A DNA stretch of 16,368 bases. It comes from JBBQRS01 sp038214535 (GTDB lineage Bacteria > Chloroflexota > Anaerolineae > CG2-30-64-16). The stretch is taken from NCBI GenBank assembly GCA_038214535.1, contig JBBQRS010000109.1:1-16368 (forward strand). Reading direction: 5' to 3'. Each line of letters begins with the position of its first letter. Position 1 is the first letter of the stretch. This document shows, one piece after another, positions 1 to 6,031 of this stretch. The position numbers and the translations under genes were made by a program. Under the pieces are notes generated by a model. That model had not been told where the DNA came from, did not search any database, and saw only the letters and a list, made by a program, of their open reading frames with translations.

Positions 1-40
1 CGCGCAATCACCACCCCCACCCGCGCAAGGAGCTATACCC

Positions 41-502
41 ATGCCGGCCGGTCTCGTCACCGCTCCTCACGAAGACATCACCTATCAGATCATCGGCGCC
101 GCTTATGACGTGCATAACCGGCTGGGACCCGGCGAGCGCGAGTTCATCTACCGGCGCGCTATGGAGGATGAACTACACAAAAAGCGGCTCAACTTTGCGC
201 CGGAGGTCCCGGTCGAGGTGTACGACGGAGATACGCTGCTTGGCTATTACATCCCCGATCTCATCATCGAGGAGAAGGTCGTCGTCGAACTCAAAGCGGT
301 ATCGGCGCTCGAGCCCACGCATCTCGCCCAGGTCATCACCTATCTGAATCACCTGCAGTTACCCATCGGCCTGCTCCTCAATTTCGGCCAGATCAAATTG
401 AATAAGCGCCGCGTCTTCCCATCTCAGCAGGCCGTTGACTGGAACACCCGCCGCAGCTTCGTGTGGGTACCGGATAAGCTGAAGAATAGCCAACACAGAT
501 AG
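41..502 (+). CDS. GxxExxY family protein (PD-(D/E)XK nuclease-like fold)
   Basis: The 153-residue protein carries the family signature G31-E-R-E34-F-I-Y37 after an amphipathic start (YQIIGAAYDVHNRLGPG). It then has a nuclease-like core with D73 (in YYIPDLII) and E83-L-K85 (in VVVELKAV), and the usual C-terminal block QVITYLNHLQLPIGLLLNFG. Length is close to the family norm of 120-150 aa. The D...ExK arrangement matches the PD-(D/E)XK fold (PDDEXK_3), but no biochemical role is established for the family. The start at 41 has an AAGGAG eight bases upstream. The last five codons (NSQHR) and the stop are read from the first unit of an intergenic repeat array, so the natural C-terminus may have been replaced by repeat sequence. 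The gene is monocistronic as far as the window shows. Confidence 0.88.
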   Translation: MPAGLVTAPHEDITYQIIGAAYDVHNRLGPGEREFIYRRAMEDELHKKRLNFAPEVPVEVYDGDTLLGYYIPDLIIEEKVVVELKAVSALEPTHLAQVITYLNHLQLPIGLLLNFGQIKLNKRRVFPSQQAVDWNTRRSFVWVPDKLKNSQHR

Positions 503-665
503 CCAACACGGATTGGGCTAACACGGATTATTGTTGCGGATCATCCGTGAATATGCGTGGTTATCCGTGTTAACCGTATCCGTGTTAGCCGTATCCGTGT
601 TAGCCCATCTGTGTTAGCCGTATCCGTGTTAGCCCATCCGTGTTGGCCCGTATCCATGTTGGCCC
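487..665. repeat. Array of ~13-16 bp ATCCGTGTTRGCC repeats, both orientations
   Basis: The unit is ATCCGTGTTRGCC, separated by GT, C or CGT. The left part (487-531) has about three units in reverse orientation (GGCTAACACGGAT and variants). The right part (560-664) has about seven forward units. The two parts can fold into a long imperfect hairpin, which may act as a transcript end for the upstream gene. The first unit overlaps that gene's stop codon. Related units appear at 7799-7825 and 15538-15566, and inside the coding repeat at 11794-11883. There are no unique spacers, so it is not a CRISPR array. Confidence 0.85.
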
Positions 666-715
666 GGCAGGATCGCTCCTCGATAAGGAAACGAGTACAC
701 AAGGGCGGTCGTCTT

Positions 716-747
716 TCCTTGCCTCCTTGTCTCCTTGTTTCCTTGCC
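716..747. repeat. 4 x 8-bp tandem repeat TCCTTGYY
   Basis: Four direct 8-bp units (TCCTTGCC, TCCTTGTC, TCCTTGTT, TCCTTGCC) sit at the 3' end of the MOSC gene. The last base of the array is also the last base of that gene's stop codon. No other function is apparent. Confidence 0.8.
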
Positions 748-1304
748 TACTTTTCTACCTTCGTCACCACATCACCCACCTTCACCACCCCATCCTGGAC
801 CACCTTCGCGTAGATGCCGCGCAAGTGCAGCTCTTTGCCAACCGGCGAGTTGACGAATTTCAGCGCCGGCGCGCCGAAACGCTCGGCAAACAACCCGCAA
901 CCGGTGTGCTTCGAATCGGTGATCTCGAGCAGCGCCGTGCCGACCGCCAGCCGCTGGCCCACCGGCAGATTGTCGCAACTGAGGTCCATATCCACGTACA
1001 ACTGATCCCCCGCCAACGCCCAGCGTTCCTGCTCTCCGGCCAACAGATCAATACAGCGCGTATTCATCAGGGTGAGCTGCACATCCGGGTGCGACGAACC
1101 GTCCGGCAGCTTCTTCCAGCAATTCCAGGCCCACTGGTCCCCCTGTGCGCCCTGACTCAGGCTCAGTTCGCATTCCGTCAAGACGCTACGCTCTTTGTCT
1201 ACCGGCCGGATCACGATCATCTCCAGCACGCCGCCATCCGCCGGGGCGCTCCGAATGGAATCCAGCCCCGCGGTGAGTTCTTCTTCAGATAAATGATGCC
1301 ACAT
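747..1304 (-). CDS. MOSC domain-containing protein
   Basis: This is a 185-residue cytoplasmic protein. The MOSC signature lies in the C-terminal half: LPVGQRLAVG (about 103-112), EITDSKHTGCGLFAERFG (about 117-134) with the conserved cysteine C126, then LRGIYAKVVQDG and VKVGDVVTKV at the end. MOSC is the sulfur-carrier domain of molybdenum cofactor sulfurases; its conserved cysteine is thought to carry persulfide sulfur. The substrate of this stand-alone form is unknown. A longer reading to 1634 would pass through a palindromic repeat and the promoter region. The ATG at 1304 was chosen because GGAGGG lies eight bases upstream and it starts just before the conserved sequence. The gene diverges from the ceramidase-like/ABC cluster and has its own promoter with a shared-type operator. 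Confidence 0.85.
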   Translation of the reverse strand: MWHHLSEEELTAGLDSIRSAPADGGVLEMIVIRPVDKERSVLTECELSLSQGAQGDQWAWNCWKKLPDGSSHPDVQLTLMNTRCIDLLAGEQERWALAGDQLYVDMDLSCDNLPVGQRLAVGTALLEITDSKHTGCGLFAERFGAPALKFVNSPVGKELHLRGIYAKVVQDGVVKVGDVVTKVEK

Positions 1305-1372
1305 GTGAGACCCTCCAGAGGTTTTTCCAAAGGCGGTTTGAGGCGCTTTGAGCGCAGTTTGCCGCCCACCAA

Positions 1373-1398
1373 GCAAGCACTTGACTGCAAGCTGTTGC
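1373..1398. promoter_or_regulatory. Paired LacI-type operator-like sites
   Basis: GCAAGCACTTGA (1373-1384) and GCAAGCTGTTGC (1387-1398) resemble the GCAA-N4-TTGC dyads of LacI-family operators. The second has perfect GCAA/TTGC arms and is centred within two bases of the predicted MOSC start site. The assignment to LacI family rests on motif shape alone. Confidence 0.45.
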
Positions 1399-1400
1399 AT

Positions 1401-1430
1401 AACATACCATAGCGGCCTCCACTCTGTCAA
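1401..1430 (-). promoter_or_regulatory. Sigma70-type promoter of the MOSC gene
   Basis: On the minus strand, TTGACA (1430-1425) and TATGTT (1406-1401) are 18 bases apart. The predicted start is near 1394, about 90 bases before the ATG. The operator-like dyad 1387-1398 covers that start. Confidence 0.55.
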
Positions 1431-1451
1431 TCCCGCGCGGAAAATTAAGGA

Positions 1452-1480
1452 TTGACAACACACCGCGCGTGTGCTAATAT
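1452..1480 (+). promoter_or_regulatory. Sigma70-type promoter of the ceramidase-like/ABC cluster
   Basis: A consensus TTGACA (1452-1457) is followed by TAATAT (1475-1480) after 17 bases. The spacer holds a perfect 5-bp-arm dyad, CACAC-CGCGC-GTGTG (1459-1473), which could be another protein site. The predicted start near 1487 gives a leader of about 180 bases that contains a palindromic repeat. Confidence 0.65.
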
Positions 1481-1481
1481 A

Positions 1482-1493
1482 GCAAGCGATTGC
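1482..1493. promoter_or_regulatory. LacI-type operator-like dyad at the plus-strand start site
   Basis: GCAAGCGATTGC has GCAA/TTGC arms with the central CG typical of LacI-family operators. It is centred on the predicted +1 of the plus promoter, a position expected to repress. It lies 95 bp centre to centre from the dyad at 1387-1398. Confidence 0.5.
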
Positions 1494-1539
1494 AGTATAG
1501 TGTTTGCTCATACCGGCATCCGAACTACGCATCGCGCCC

Positions 1540-1602
1540 CTTCGTAGTCGCGGCTTCAGCCGCTCCGGGGGCACACCGGCGGCTGAAGCCGCCACTACAA
1601 GG
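1540..1602. repeat. GCGGCTTCAGCCGC-family palindromic repeat, copy 1
   Basis: Arms 1544-1563 and 1579-1598 are complementary over 20 bases with one mismatch, around a 15-base loop. The ends read CTTCGTAGT...ACTACAAGG. It lies in the leader of the ceramidase-like gene and would form a strong RNA hairpin. No U-tract follows. Confidence 0.85.
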
Positions 1603-1669
1603 GTGCAGACGTGATGATGTGAGCGTATGCACATAGATCCTTAATACGACGATATGGAGGCGTTGCCCG

Positions 1670-2992
1670 ATGTCCCCACTGTTGGCCGGAGCAGCCCGCC
1701 GCTGCATCACACCGCAACTCGGTTGCCACATGATGGGTCTGTTCCATGACCGTCTGGCGACCGACATCCACGACGATCTGTACGCCCGCGCGCTGGTGTT
1801 ACAGGATGACACCACCCGCCTCGCCATCATCATCTGTGACCTGATCGCCCTGCTGAAACCCGACGTGGATGACGTACGCCGCTACGTCGCCGGCCTTACC
1901 GGCATCCCCGCCGCGCACACCTTCATCGCCTGCACCCACACCCATTACGGCCCCGCGACCGCCGGCGCCCTGGGCACGCCGCGCGATGACGCCTACATGG
2001 AGCACGCCGCGGAACTGATCGCCGAAAGCGTCAAACTGGCGCAGAACCGGCTGGTCCCGGCGGAGGTGGGCACAACGCGCGTCGCCGTGCAGGGTGAGAC
2101 CTTCAACCGGCGCTGGCACATGCGCGACGGCAGCGTCCGCATGAACCCCGGCTTCCAGAATCCCGACCTCGTGCGCCCCGCCGGTCCCACCGACCCGGAG
2201 TTGACGCTCCTGGTGGTGCGCGATCTGGGACGCAAACCGCTCGCCCTCCTCTCCAGCCTGGCCACCCATTACGTGGGCAACGCCACCGAGGAGTCCATTT
2301 CCGCGGACTACTACGGCTATTTCGAGAAGGCGCTCCAGCGCATGGCCGGCGATGAGATGGTGGGCATGCTCGGCTATGGCTGCGCCGGCAACATCAACAC
2401 CTGGGATTTCAGCCGGCCCGTGCCCGAAAGACCCCATTCCTACTATCAGGCGGAGCGCGTCGGCAACGTCGTGGCGGCCGCGGCCTATGGCGGCTGGCAA
2501 GGGTTGCGCGATTTCCAGTACAGCCGCGCACCTGTGTTGGGCGCGGCCAGCGAGGTGATCGAGTTCGTCACCCGCCGGCCCGCCGCCGACGCCCTGGCCC
2601 AGGCGCGCGCCATCAGCGCCGGGCCGATGCCCGCGACAGACTCGGCCCAGTACATGGATTGGCTCTATGCGCGTGAGGCCGTGCTGGTGACGGACGAACC
2701 TGCGGTCTCGCCCGCGGAAGTCATGGCGCTGCGGGTGGGCGACCTGGGGATCGTGGGGCTGCCCGGCGAGCCGTTCGTCGAGTATGGCCTGCAGATCAAA
2801 GCCCGCGCCCCCCTGCCGTTGATCATGCCGTTTGGCCTGGCCAACGACGCGCTGGGCTACTTCCCCACGGACGCGGCCCTGATCGAGGGCGGCTACGAAA
2901 CGCGCCTGGCCCGCTCAGCCAAAGCCGTGCCCGGCATCGAGAGCGCCATGGTGGCAGCCGGCGTAGACGCGCTCCAGCGCCTGAGTAGTTAG
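1670..2992 (+). CDS. Neutral/alkaline non-lysosomal ceramidase-like protein
   Basis: The 440-residue protein resembles the N-terminal catalytic domain of neutral/alkaline ceramidases (PF04734). Supporting features are the start LAGAARRCITPQLGC, then LAIIICDLIAL (about 51-61), the histidine motif CTHTHYGPAT (88-97, H90 and H92 as likely zinc ligands), LATHYVGN, and the late GLPGEPFVEYGLQIK block. Only the catalytic-like domain is present, shorter than secreted ceramidases of 600-700 aa, and no signal peptide is seen, so it is probably cytoplasmic. Family members hydrolyse amide bonds of sphingolipids, but many short bacterial relatives have no known substrate. The start has GGAGG nine bases upstream. 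It is the first gene of a cluster with a sugar-type ABC transporter, so its real substrate may be a compound imported by that transporter. The family call is firm; the reaction is not. Confidence 0.8.
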   Translation: MSPLLAGAARRCITPQLGCHMMGLFHDRLATDIHDDLYARALVLQDDTTRLAIIICDLIALLKPDVDDVRRYVAGLTGIPAAHTFIACTHTHYGPATAGALGTPRDDAYMEHAAELIAESVKLAQNRLVPAEVGTTRVAVQGETFNRRWHMRDGSVRMNPGFQNPDLVRPAGPTDPELTLLVVRDLGRKPLALLSSLATHYVGNATEESISADYYGYFEKALQRMAGDEMVGMLGYGCAGNINTWDFSRPVPERPHSYYQAERVGNVVAAAAYGGWQGLRDFQYSRAPVLGAASEVIEFVTRRPAADALAQARAISAGPMPATDSAQYMDWLYAREAVLVTDEPAVSPAEVMALRVGDLGIVGLPGEPFVEYGLQIKARAPLPLIMPFGLANDALGYFPTDAALIEGGYETRLARSAKAVPGIESAMVAAGVDALQRLSS

Positions 2993-3022
2993 CATCTATC
3001 CGAAAACGGCGCGCCGCCCCCC

Positions 3023-3103
3023 TTTGTAGTGGCGGGGGATGGAGCGGCCGGGGGGCCCCCCCCGCCCCGCGGCCCCCCCCGCGCCCACCCCCCCCACTAC
3101 AAA
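3023..3103. repeat. Degenerate palindromic repeat with G/C homopolymer core
   Basis: The ends TTTGTAGTGGCGGGGG (3023-3038) and CCCCCACTACAAA (3091-3103) match the ends of the GCGGCTTCAGCCGC family. The core between about 3040 and 3096 is almost pure G/C runs (such as GGCCGGGGGGCCCCCCCC). It may be a diverged copy or a sequencing/assembly artefact. Confidence 0.6.
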
Positions 3104-3123
3104 TCGGCCCGGCGCGTTGCCTT

Positions 3124-3190
3124 CCTTCGTAGTCGCGGCTTCAGCCGCTCCGGGGGCACGCCAGCGGCTGAAGCCGCTACTACAAAGAAG
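3124..3190. repeat. GCGGCTTCAGCCGC-family palindromic repeat, copy 2
   Basis: Arms 3129-3148 and 3164-3183 pair over 20 bases with one mismatch, around a 15-base loop that is nearly the same as in copy 1. It is followed by AAAGAAGCC, as in copy 3. Confidence 0.85.
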
Positions 3191-3319
3191 CCGGTCAGGT
3201 TTCAAAAGGAGGAGATGTACCATTCGCCAGACCGCACAAAACTGCCAGACGATCATTGCAAATTCCAGGTGCATTCCCATACCTTATCCATCAGCATCGT
3301 AATGCCACAAGGAGATCAC

Positions 3320-4795
3320 ATGAATGCCCGTAAACTGAGTCGCCGTAACTTCTTGCGCGTCACCGCGTTCGGCAGCATGGGCGCCTTCATGGCCGCCTGC
3401 GCCGCACCGGCCGCCCAACCCGCCGCGCCCCAACCGGCCGCGCCCACCGACGCCGAAGCCGCCGCGCCCACCGCCGCGGCAGAATCCGCCGCGCCCGCGC
3501 CCGCTGCCGCCGCGGCCACCGTCAGCTTCATGGGCTTCCCCATGCCAACCATGAGTTCGGATGACCCCGAGGGCCTCTGGGAACAGAATTGGTCCAAAGA
3601 GTACATGGAGCTGCACCCCGAGGTGAAGATCGAATACCAACTCCTGGGCTGGGACTCGATCACCAAAATGACGACCATGCTGACCGCCGGAAACCCGCCC
3701 GACCTGTTGCTGCAAGCCGGCATCGAGGTCATCCTGTACGCCCTGGGCTCCGGCGTCGCCGCCGAGGTAGACCTGCCCCAGGAATATATTGACGACCTGC
3801 CGGCCAACTGGCACAAGAACGGCCTCTACCAGGGCAAGGGCTACTTCATCCCGATGTTCGTCGCCTGTAGCGACTGCGTGATGGTCAACCTTGACATCAT
3901 CGAGGAGGCGGGGGCCGGAGATCTGTTGCCCAAGTACATGCCGGCGGACAACGCCTCCTGGACATTCGACCAGTACACCGAGCTGATGCGCAAGTGTACT
4001 TACAAGAAAGATGACGGCACGCAGGTGTGGGGTTCCGTCATCCCCACCCAGGTCAGCAACCCCTTCCTGCATCACCCCGAACAGGTGATGGCCTGGAACT
4101 GGGGCACGGAGACCGTGGCGTACCAGGACGGCGCGTGGAAATGTATGTTGGGCGACGAGGCCGGCATCGCCTGGCTGCAATGGCTCCAGGACCTGGCCTT
4201 CAAGGACCAGGTGATCCCGGATCCCTCCGGCCTGACCGCCGATCGCCTCGAGTACTGGAATCAGGGCGCCTGCGCCACCACCTTCAGCGGCAATCCCGCC
4301 ATTCCGATGCGCGACGAGATGGAGGTGGATCCCGAGACGTTGGCGATCAAAGACACCAAGAACAATCTGACCTGGCGGTTATTACCCTTCCCGCTGGGGC
4401 CAACCGCCACCCAGCCCGCGAGCTGGGGCGGCCCCAAGCTGGACACCAACTTCATGGTCTTCAAGGGCAAAGACCCGGCCGCGCTGCCGGCCGCGACCGA
4501 CTTCGCCCTCTGGTACACCAATGCGGAGAACCAGAAACGCTACGCCAACACCGTCATGCCGGCGCGCAACTCCGCGCGCGCCGTGGTGGAATCGCCCACC
4601 CTCAAGTGGTTCGACACGTACGGCTTCCCCTATGGCCGCCAGCGCGCCGGCGCCGACGGTGGCCGCGCGACCGAAGAAGCCGAAGGGATCACCCAGGTGC
4701 TCCAGAAGATCTTCCTGCCCGGAGCCAACATCGAAGAAGCCACGGCATCGTTCTGTTCCAACATGATGGCGCTGGACTGGCAATGGCCTAAATAG
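3320..4795 (+). CDS. ABC transporter solute-binding lipoprotein (CUT1 sugar type)
   Basis: The 491-residue extracytoplasmic binding protein of a carbohydrate ABC importer belongs to the UgpB/COG1653 group. The N-terminus has a twin-arginine motif (S7-RRNFLR13), a short hydrophobic stretch and a lipobox MAAC27, so it is likely a Tat-exported lipoprotein. An Ala/Pro-rich linker (about 28-72) leads to the mature domain, beginning TVSFMGFPMP. Binding-protein landmarks are KIEYQLLGWDSITKM, MLTAGNPPDLLLQ and GYFIPMF. The start at 3320 has GGAG six bases upstream and sets the signal peptide at the N-terminus. An in-frame ATG at 3215 would add 35 residues before it and is less likely. The gene lies directly upstream of two permease genes. 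The sugar cannot be read from the sequence. Confidence 0.9.
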   Translation: MNARKLSRRNFLRVTAFGSMGAFMAACAAPAAQPAAPQPAAPTDAEAAAPTAAAESAAPAPAAAAATVSFMGFPMPTMSSDDPEGLWEQNWSKEYMELHPEVKIEYQLLGWDSITKMTTMLTAGNPPDLLLQAGIEVILYALGSGVAAEVDLPQEYIDDLPANWHKNGLYQGKGYFIPMFVACSDCVMVNLDIIEEAGAGDLLPKYMPADNASWTFDQYTELMRKCTYKKDDGTQVWGSVIPTQVSNPFLHHPEQVMAWNWGTETVAYQDGAWKCMLGDEAGIAWLQWLQDLAFKDQVIPDPSGLTADRLEYWNQGACATTFSGNPAIPMRDEMEVDPETLAIKDTKNNLTWRLLPFPLGPTATQPASWGGPKLDTNFMVFKGKDPAALPAATDFALWYTNAENQKRYANTVMPARNSARAVVESPTLKWFDTYGFPYGRQRAGADGGRATEEAEGITQVLQKIFLPGANIEEATASFCSNMMALDWQWPK

Positions 4796-4807
4796 GCCCA
4801 CGTGATC

Positions 4808-4843
4808 GCCGGGCGCCGGTGTGGCTGACGGCCGGCGCCCGGC
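4808..4843 (+). promoter_or_regulatory. GC-rich intercistronic hairpin after the binding-protein gene
   Basis: GCCGGGCGCCGG (4808-4819) pairs perfectly with CCGGCGCCCGGC (4832-4843) over 12 bp with a 12-base loop. No U-tract follows, so it is not a standard intrinsic terminator. Hairpins in this position, as between malE and malF, are known to stabilise the upstream message and allow more binding protein than permease. That role here is an inference. Confidence 0.6.
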
Positions 4844-4875
4844 TGACTACCAACCGCAGAAGGGGCAACCGCTCT

Positions 4876-5817
4876 ATGAATTCCAGCAACGGGCTGCGCG
4901 CGGCTCCCGGCGCACGCGGTGAGGGGGCAGGCTCGCGCCTCAGCATCTCTCAACGCGAGGCGCTGTCGGGCTACGCATTCATCGCCCCCTTTGTCCTGCT
5001 TTTCATCATCTTCCGCATCATCCCCTACGGCATGGCCGTCTGGCTGAGCGTCGTGGATTGGCACGCGCGCGGCACAACCGTGTTCGTCGGGCTGAAGAAC
5101 TTCACCGATGTCATCGCGATGGAGGAGTTCCGGCGCAGTCTCGTGAACTCCGTCCTCTATGCGCTGATGGTCGTGCCCGCCACCACCGCGCTGTCGCTGC
5201 TGATCGCCATCCTCATCACCTCGATCCCCAGAAAACCGGTGCAGAGCGTTTTCCAGGCGACCTTCTACCTGCCGGGCGTCGTTTCGGGCCTGGCGGTGGC
5301 CGTGATCTGGCGCTTCATCTTCGACCCGCGGCTCGGCCTGCTGAACTACCTCGTCGGGCAGTTCGGCATCGGGCCGGTGAACTGGCTGGGCAACCCGAAC
5401 CTCGCGTTGTTCTCGCTCGCGCTGATGGCGATCCTGGGCGCGAATGGGGCGGCGATCATCATTTTCTGCGCGGCCCTGCTCGGCATCCCCCGCGAATTGT
5501 ATGATGTGGCCTCGATTGATGGCGCGGGTTTTTGGCGCCGCCATTTAGCCATTACCATGCCGCTCATCACGCCGTCATTGCTCTACGTCGTGGTGCTCGC
5601 GACGCTGGGCGCATTGCAGGTCTTCATCCCGGTCTACGTGATGACCTATGGCGGCCCGGCGCTGGCAACGACGACGGTGGGCTATTTCATTTATAAACAG
5701 TTGATGTTTTACGGGCGGCCCGGCACGGCTGCCGCCGCGGGCCTGATCCTGCTGGCGGCCACCATCGGCCTGACGGCGTTCCAGTTCCGCCGCTTCTCGC
5801 AAGTGGTCGAGTATTAG
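4876..5817 (+). CDS. Sugar ABC transporter permease (MalF/UgpA type)
   Basis: The 313-residue inner-membrane permease has about six membrane spans, beginning with YAFIAPFVLLFIIFRIIPYG (about 33-52). The EAA loop that contacts the ATPase is GIPRELYDVASIDGAGFWRR followed by HLAITMPLI. The family (BPD_transp_1) forms a heterodimer with the second permease. An upstream start at 4819 lies inside the intercistronic hairpin. The ATG at 4876 was preferred because AGGGG lies about ten bases upstream and it gives a normal cytoplasmic N-terminus. The gap to the binding-protein gene is 80 bases. The stop codon sits inside TCGAGTATTAGC, a sequence that recurs beyond the downstream repeat block. Confidence 0.9.
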   Translation: MNSSNGLRAAPGARGEGAGSRLSISQREALSGYAFIAPFVLLFIIFRIIPYGMAVWLSVVDWHARGTTVFVGLKNFTDVIAMEEFRRSLVNSVLYALMVVPATTALSLLIAILITSIPRKPVQSVFQATFYLPGVVSGLAVAVIWRFIFDPRLGLLNYLVGQFGIGPVNWLGNPNLALFSLALMAILGANGAAIIIFCAALLGIPRELYDVASIDGAGFWRRHLAITMPLITPSLLYVVVLATLGALQVFIPVYVMTYGGPALATTTVGYFIYKQLMFYGRPGTAAAAGLILLAATIGLTAFQFRRFSQVVEY

Positions 5818-5824
5818 CCTCTAC

Positions 5825-5917
5825 CATCTTCGTAGTCGCGGCTTCAGCCGCCAGGGGCACGACAGCGGCTTCAGCCGCCGGGACACGACAGCGGCTAAAG
5901 CCGCCACTACAAAGAAG
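5825..5917. repeat. GCGGCTTCAGCCGC-family repeat, copy 3 (with internal duplication)
   Basis: Three 14-base cores are present: GCGGCTTCAGCCGC at 5838-5851 and 5865-5878, and GCGGCTAAAGCCGC at 5891-5904. GGGGCACGACA/GGGACACGACA-like spacers separate them. The ends CATCTTCGTAGT and ACTACAAAGAAGCC match the other copies. The middle unit looks like a duplication of the left half with its loop. Confidence 0.85.
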
Positions 5918-5929
5918 CCAGGCGTTACC

Positions 5930-5998
5930 CATCTTCGTAGTCGCGGCTTCAGCCGCTCCGGGCGCACGCCGGCGGCTAAAGCCGCGACTACGAAGATG
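5930..5998. repeat. GCGGCTTCAGCCGC-family palindromic repeat, copy 4
   Basis: This is the longest and cleanest copy. Arms 5930-5956 and 5972-5998 pair at 26 of 27 positions around a 15-base loop. With copy 3 it fills the gap between the two permease genes. Confidence 0.88.
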
Positions 5999-6031
5999 TT
6001 ATCGAGTATTTAGCATTAATCGGAGGACAGC

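Larger units (their letters stand above)
1305..1669. other. Divergent intergenic region (365 bp)
   Basis: It lies between the MOSC gene (-) and the ceramidase-like gene (+). It contains a minus-strand promoter (1401-1430), a plus-strand promoter (1452-1480), three GCAAGC-NN-TTG operator-like sites, and a small GCGC-TTTGA-GCGC hairpin (1343-1355) in the MOSC leader. It also holds one copy of the GCGGCTTCAGCCGC palindrome (1540-1602) in the long plus-strand leader. No additional coding sequence is convincing. Confidence 0.7.
2993..3319. other. Repeat-filled intergenic region (327 bp)
   Basis: It separates the ceramidase-like gene from the solute-binding protein gene. It holds a degenerate G/C-only repeat (3023-3103), a well-formed palindromic repeat (3124-3190), and an AGGAGG followed after two bases by an in-frame ATG (3215). 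The real ribosome site is just before 3320. No convincing promoter is seen, so the downstream genes probably share the promoter at 1452-1480. Confidence 0.65.

Noticed and set aside
487..665. Possible CRISPR array
   Set aside because: Units are ~15 bp, in both orientations, with no unique spacers and no cas genes.
557..853. 98-codon open frame in the repeat array
   Set aside because: Its translation is a low-complexity product of the ATCCGTGTT and TCCTTG repeats and it runs into the MOSC gene antisense.
1305..1634. N-terminal extension of the MOSC protein to 1634
   Set aside because: It would read through the palindromic repeat and the minus promoter. The ATG at 1304 has a proper ribosome site.
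3256..3285. Promoter TTGCAA-N18-TACCTT before the binding-protein gene
   Set aside because: Both boxes match only four of six consensus bases, which is too weak to report among many chance matches.
3284..4180. 298-codon open frame opposite the solute-binding protein gene
   Set aside because: It is His/Gly/Ala/Arg-rich, has no recognisable domain and is fully antisense to a strong gene. This is a normal high-GC shadow frame.
5825..5998. Palindromic repeats as intrinsic terminators
   Set aside because: No U-tract follows, and they lie between genes of one transporter that should be cotranscribed.
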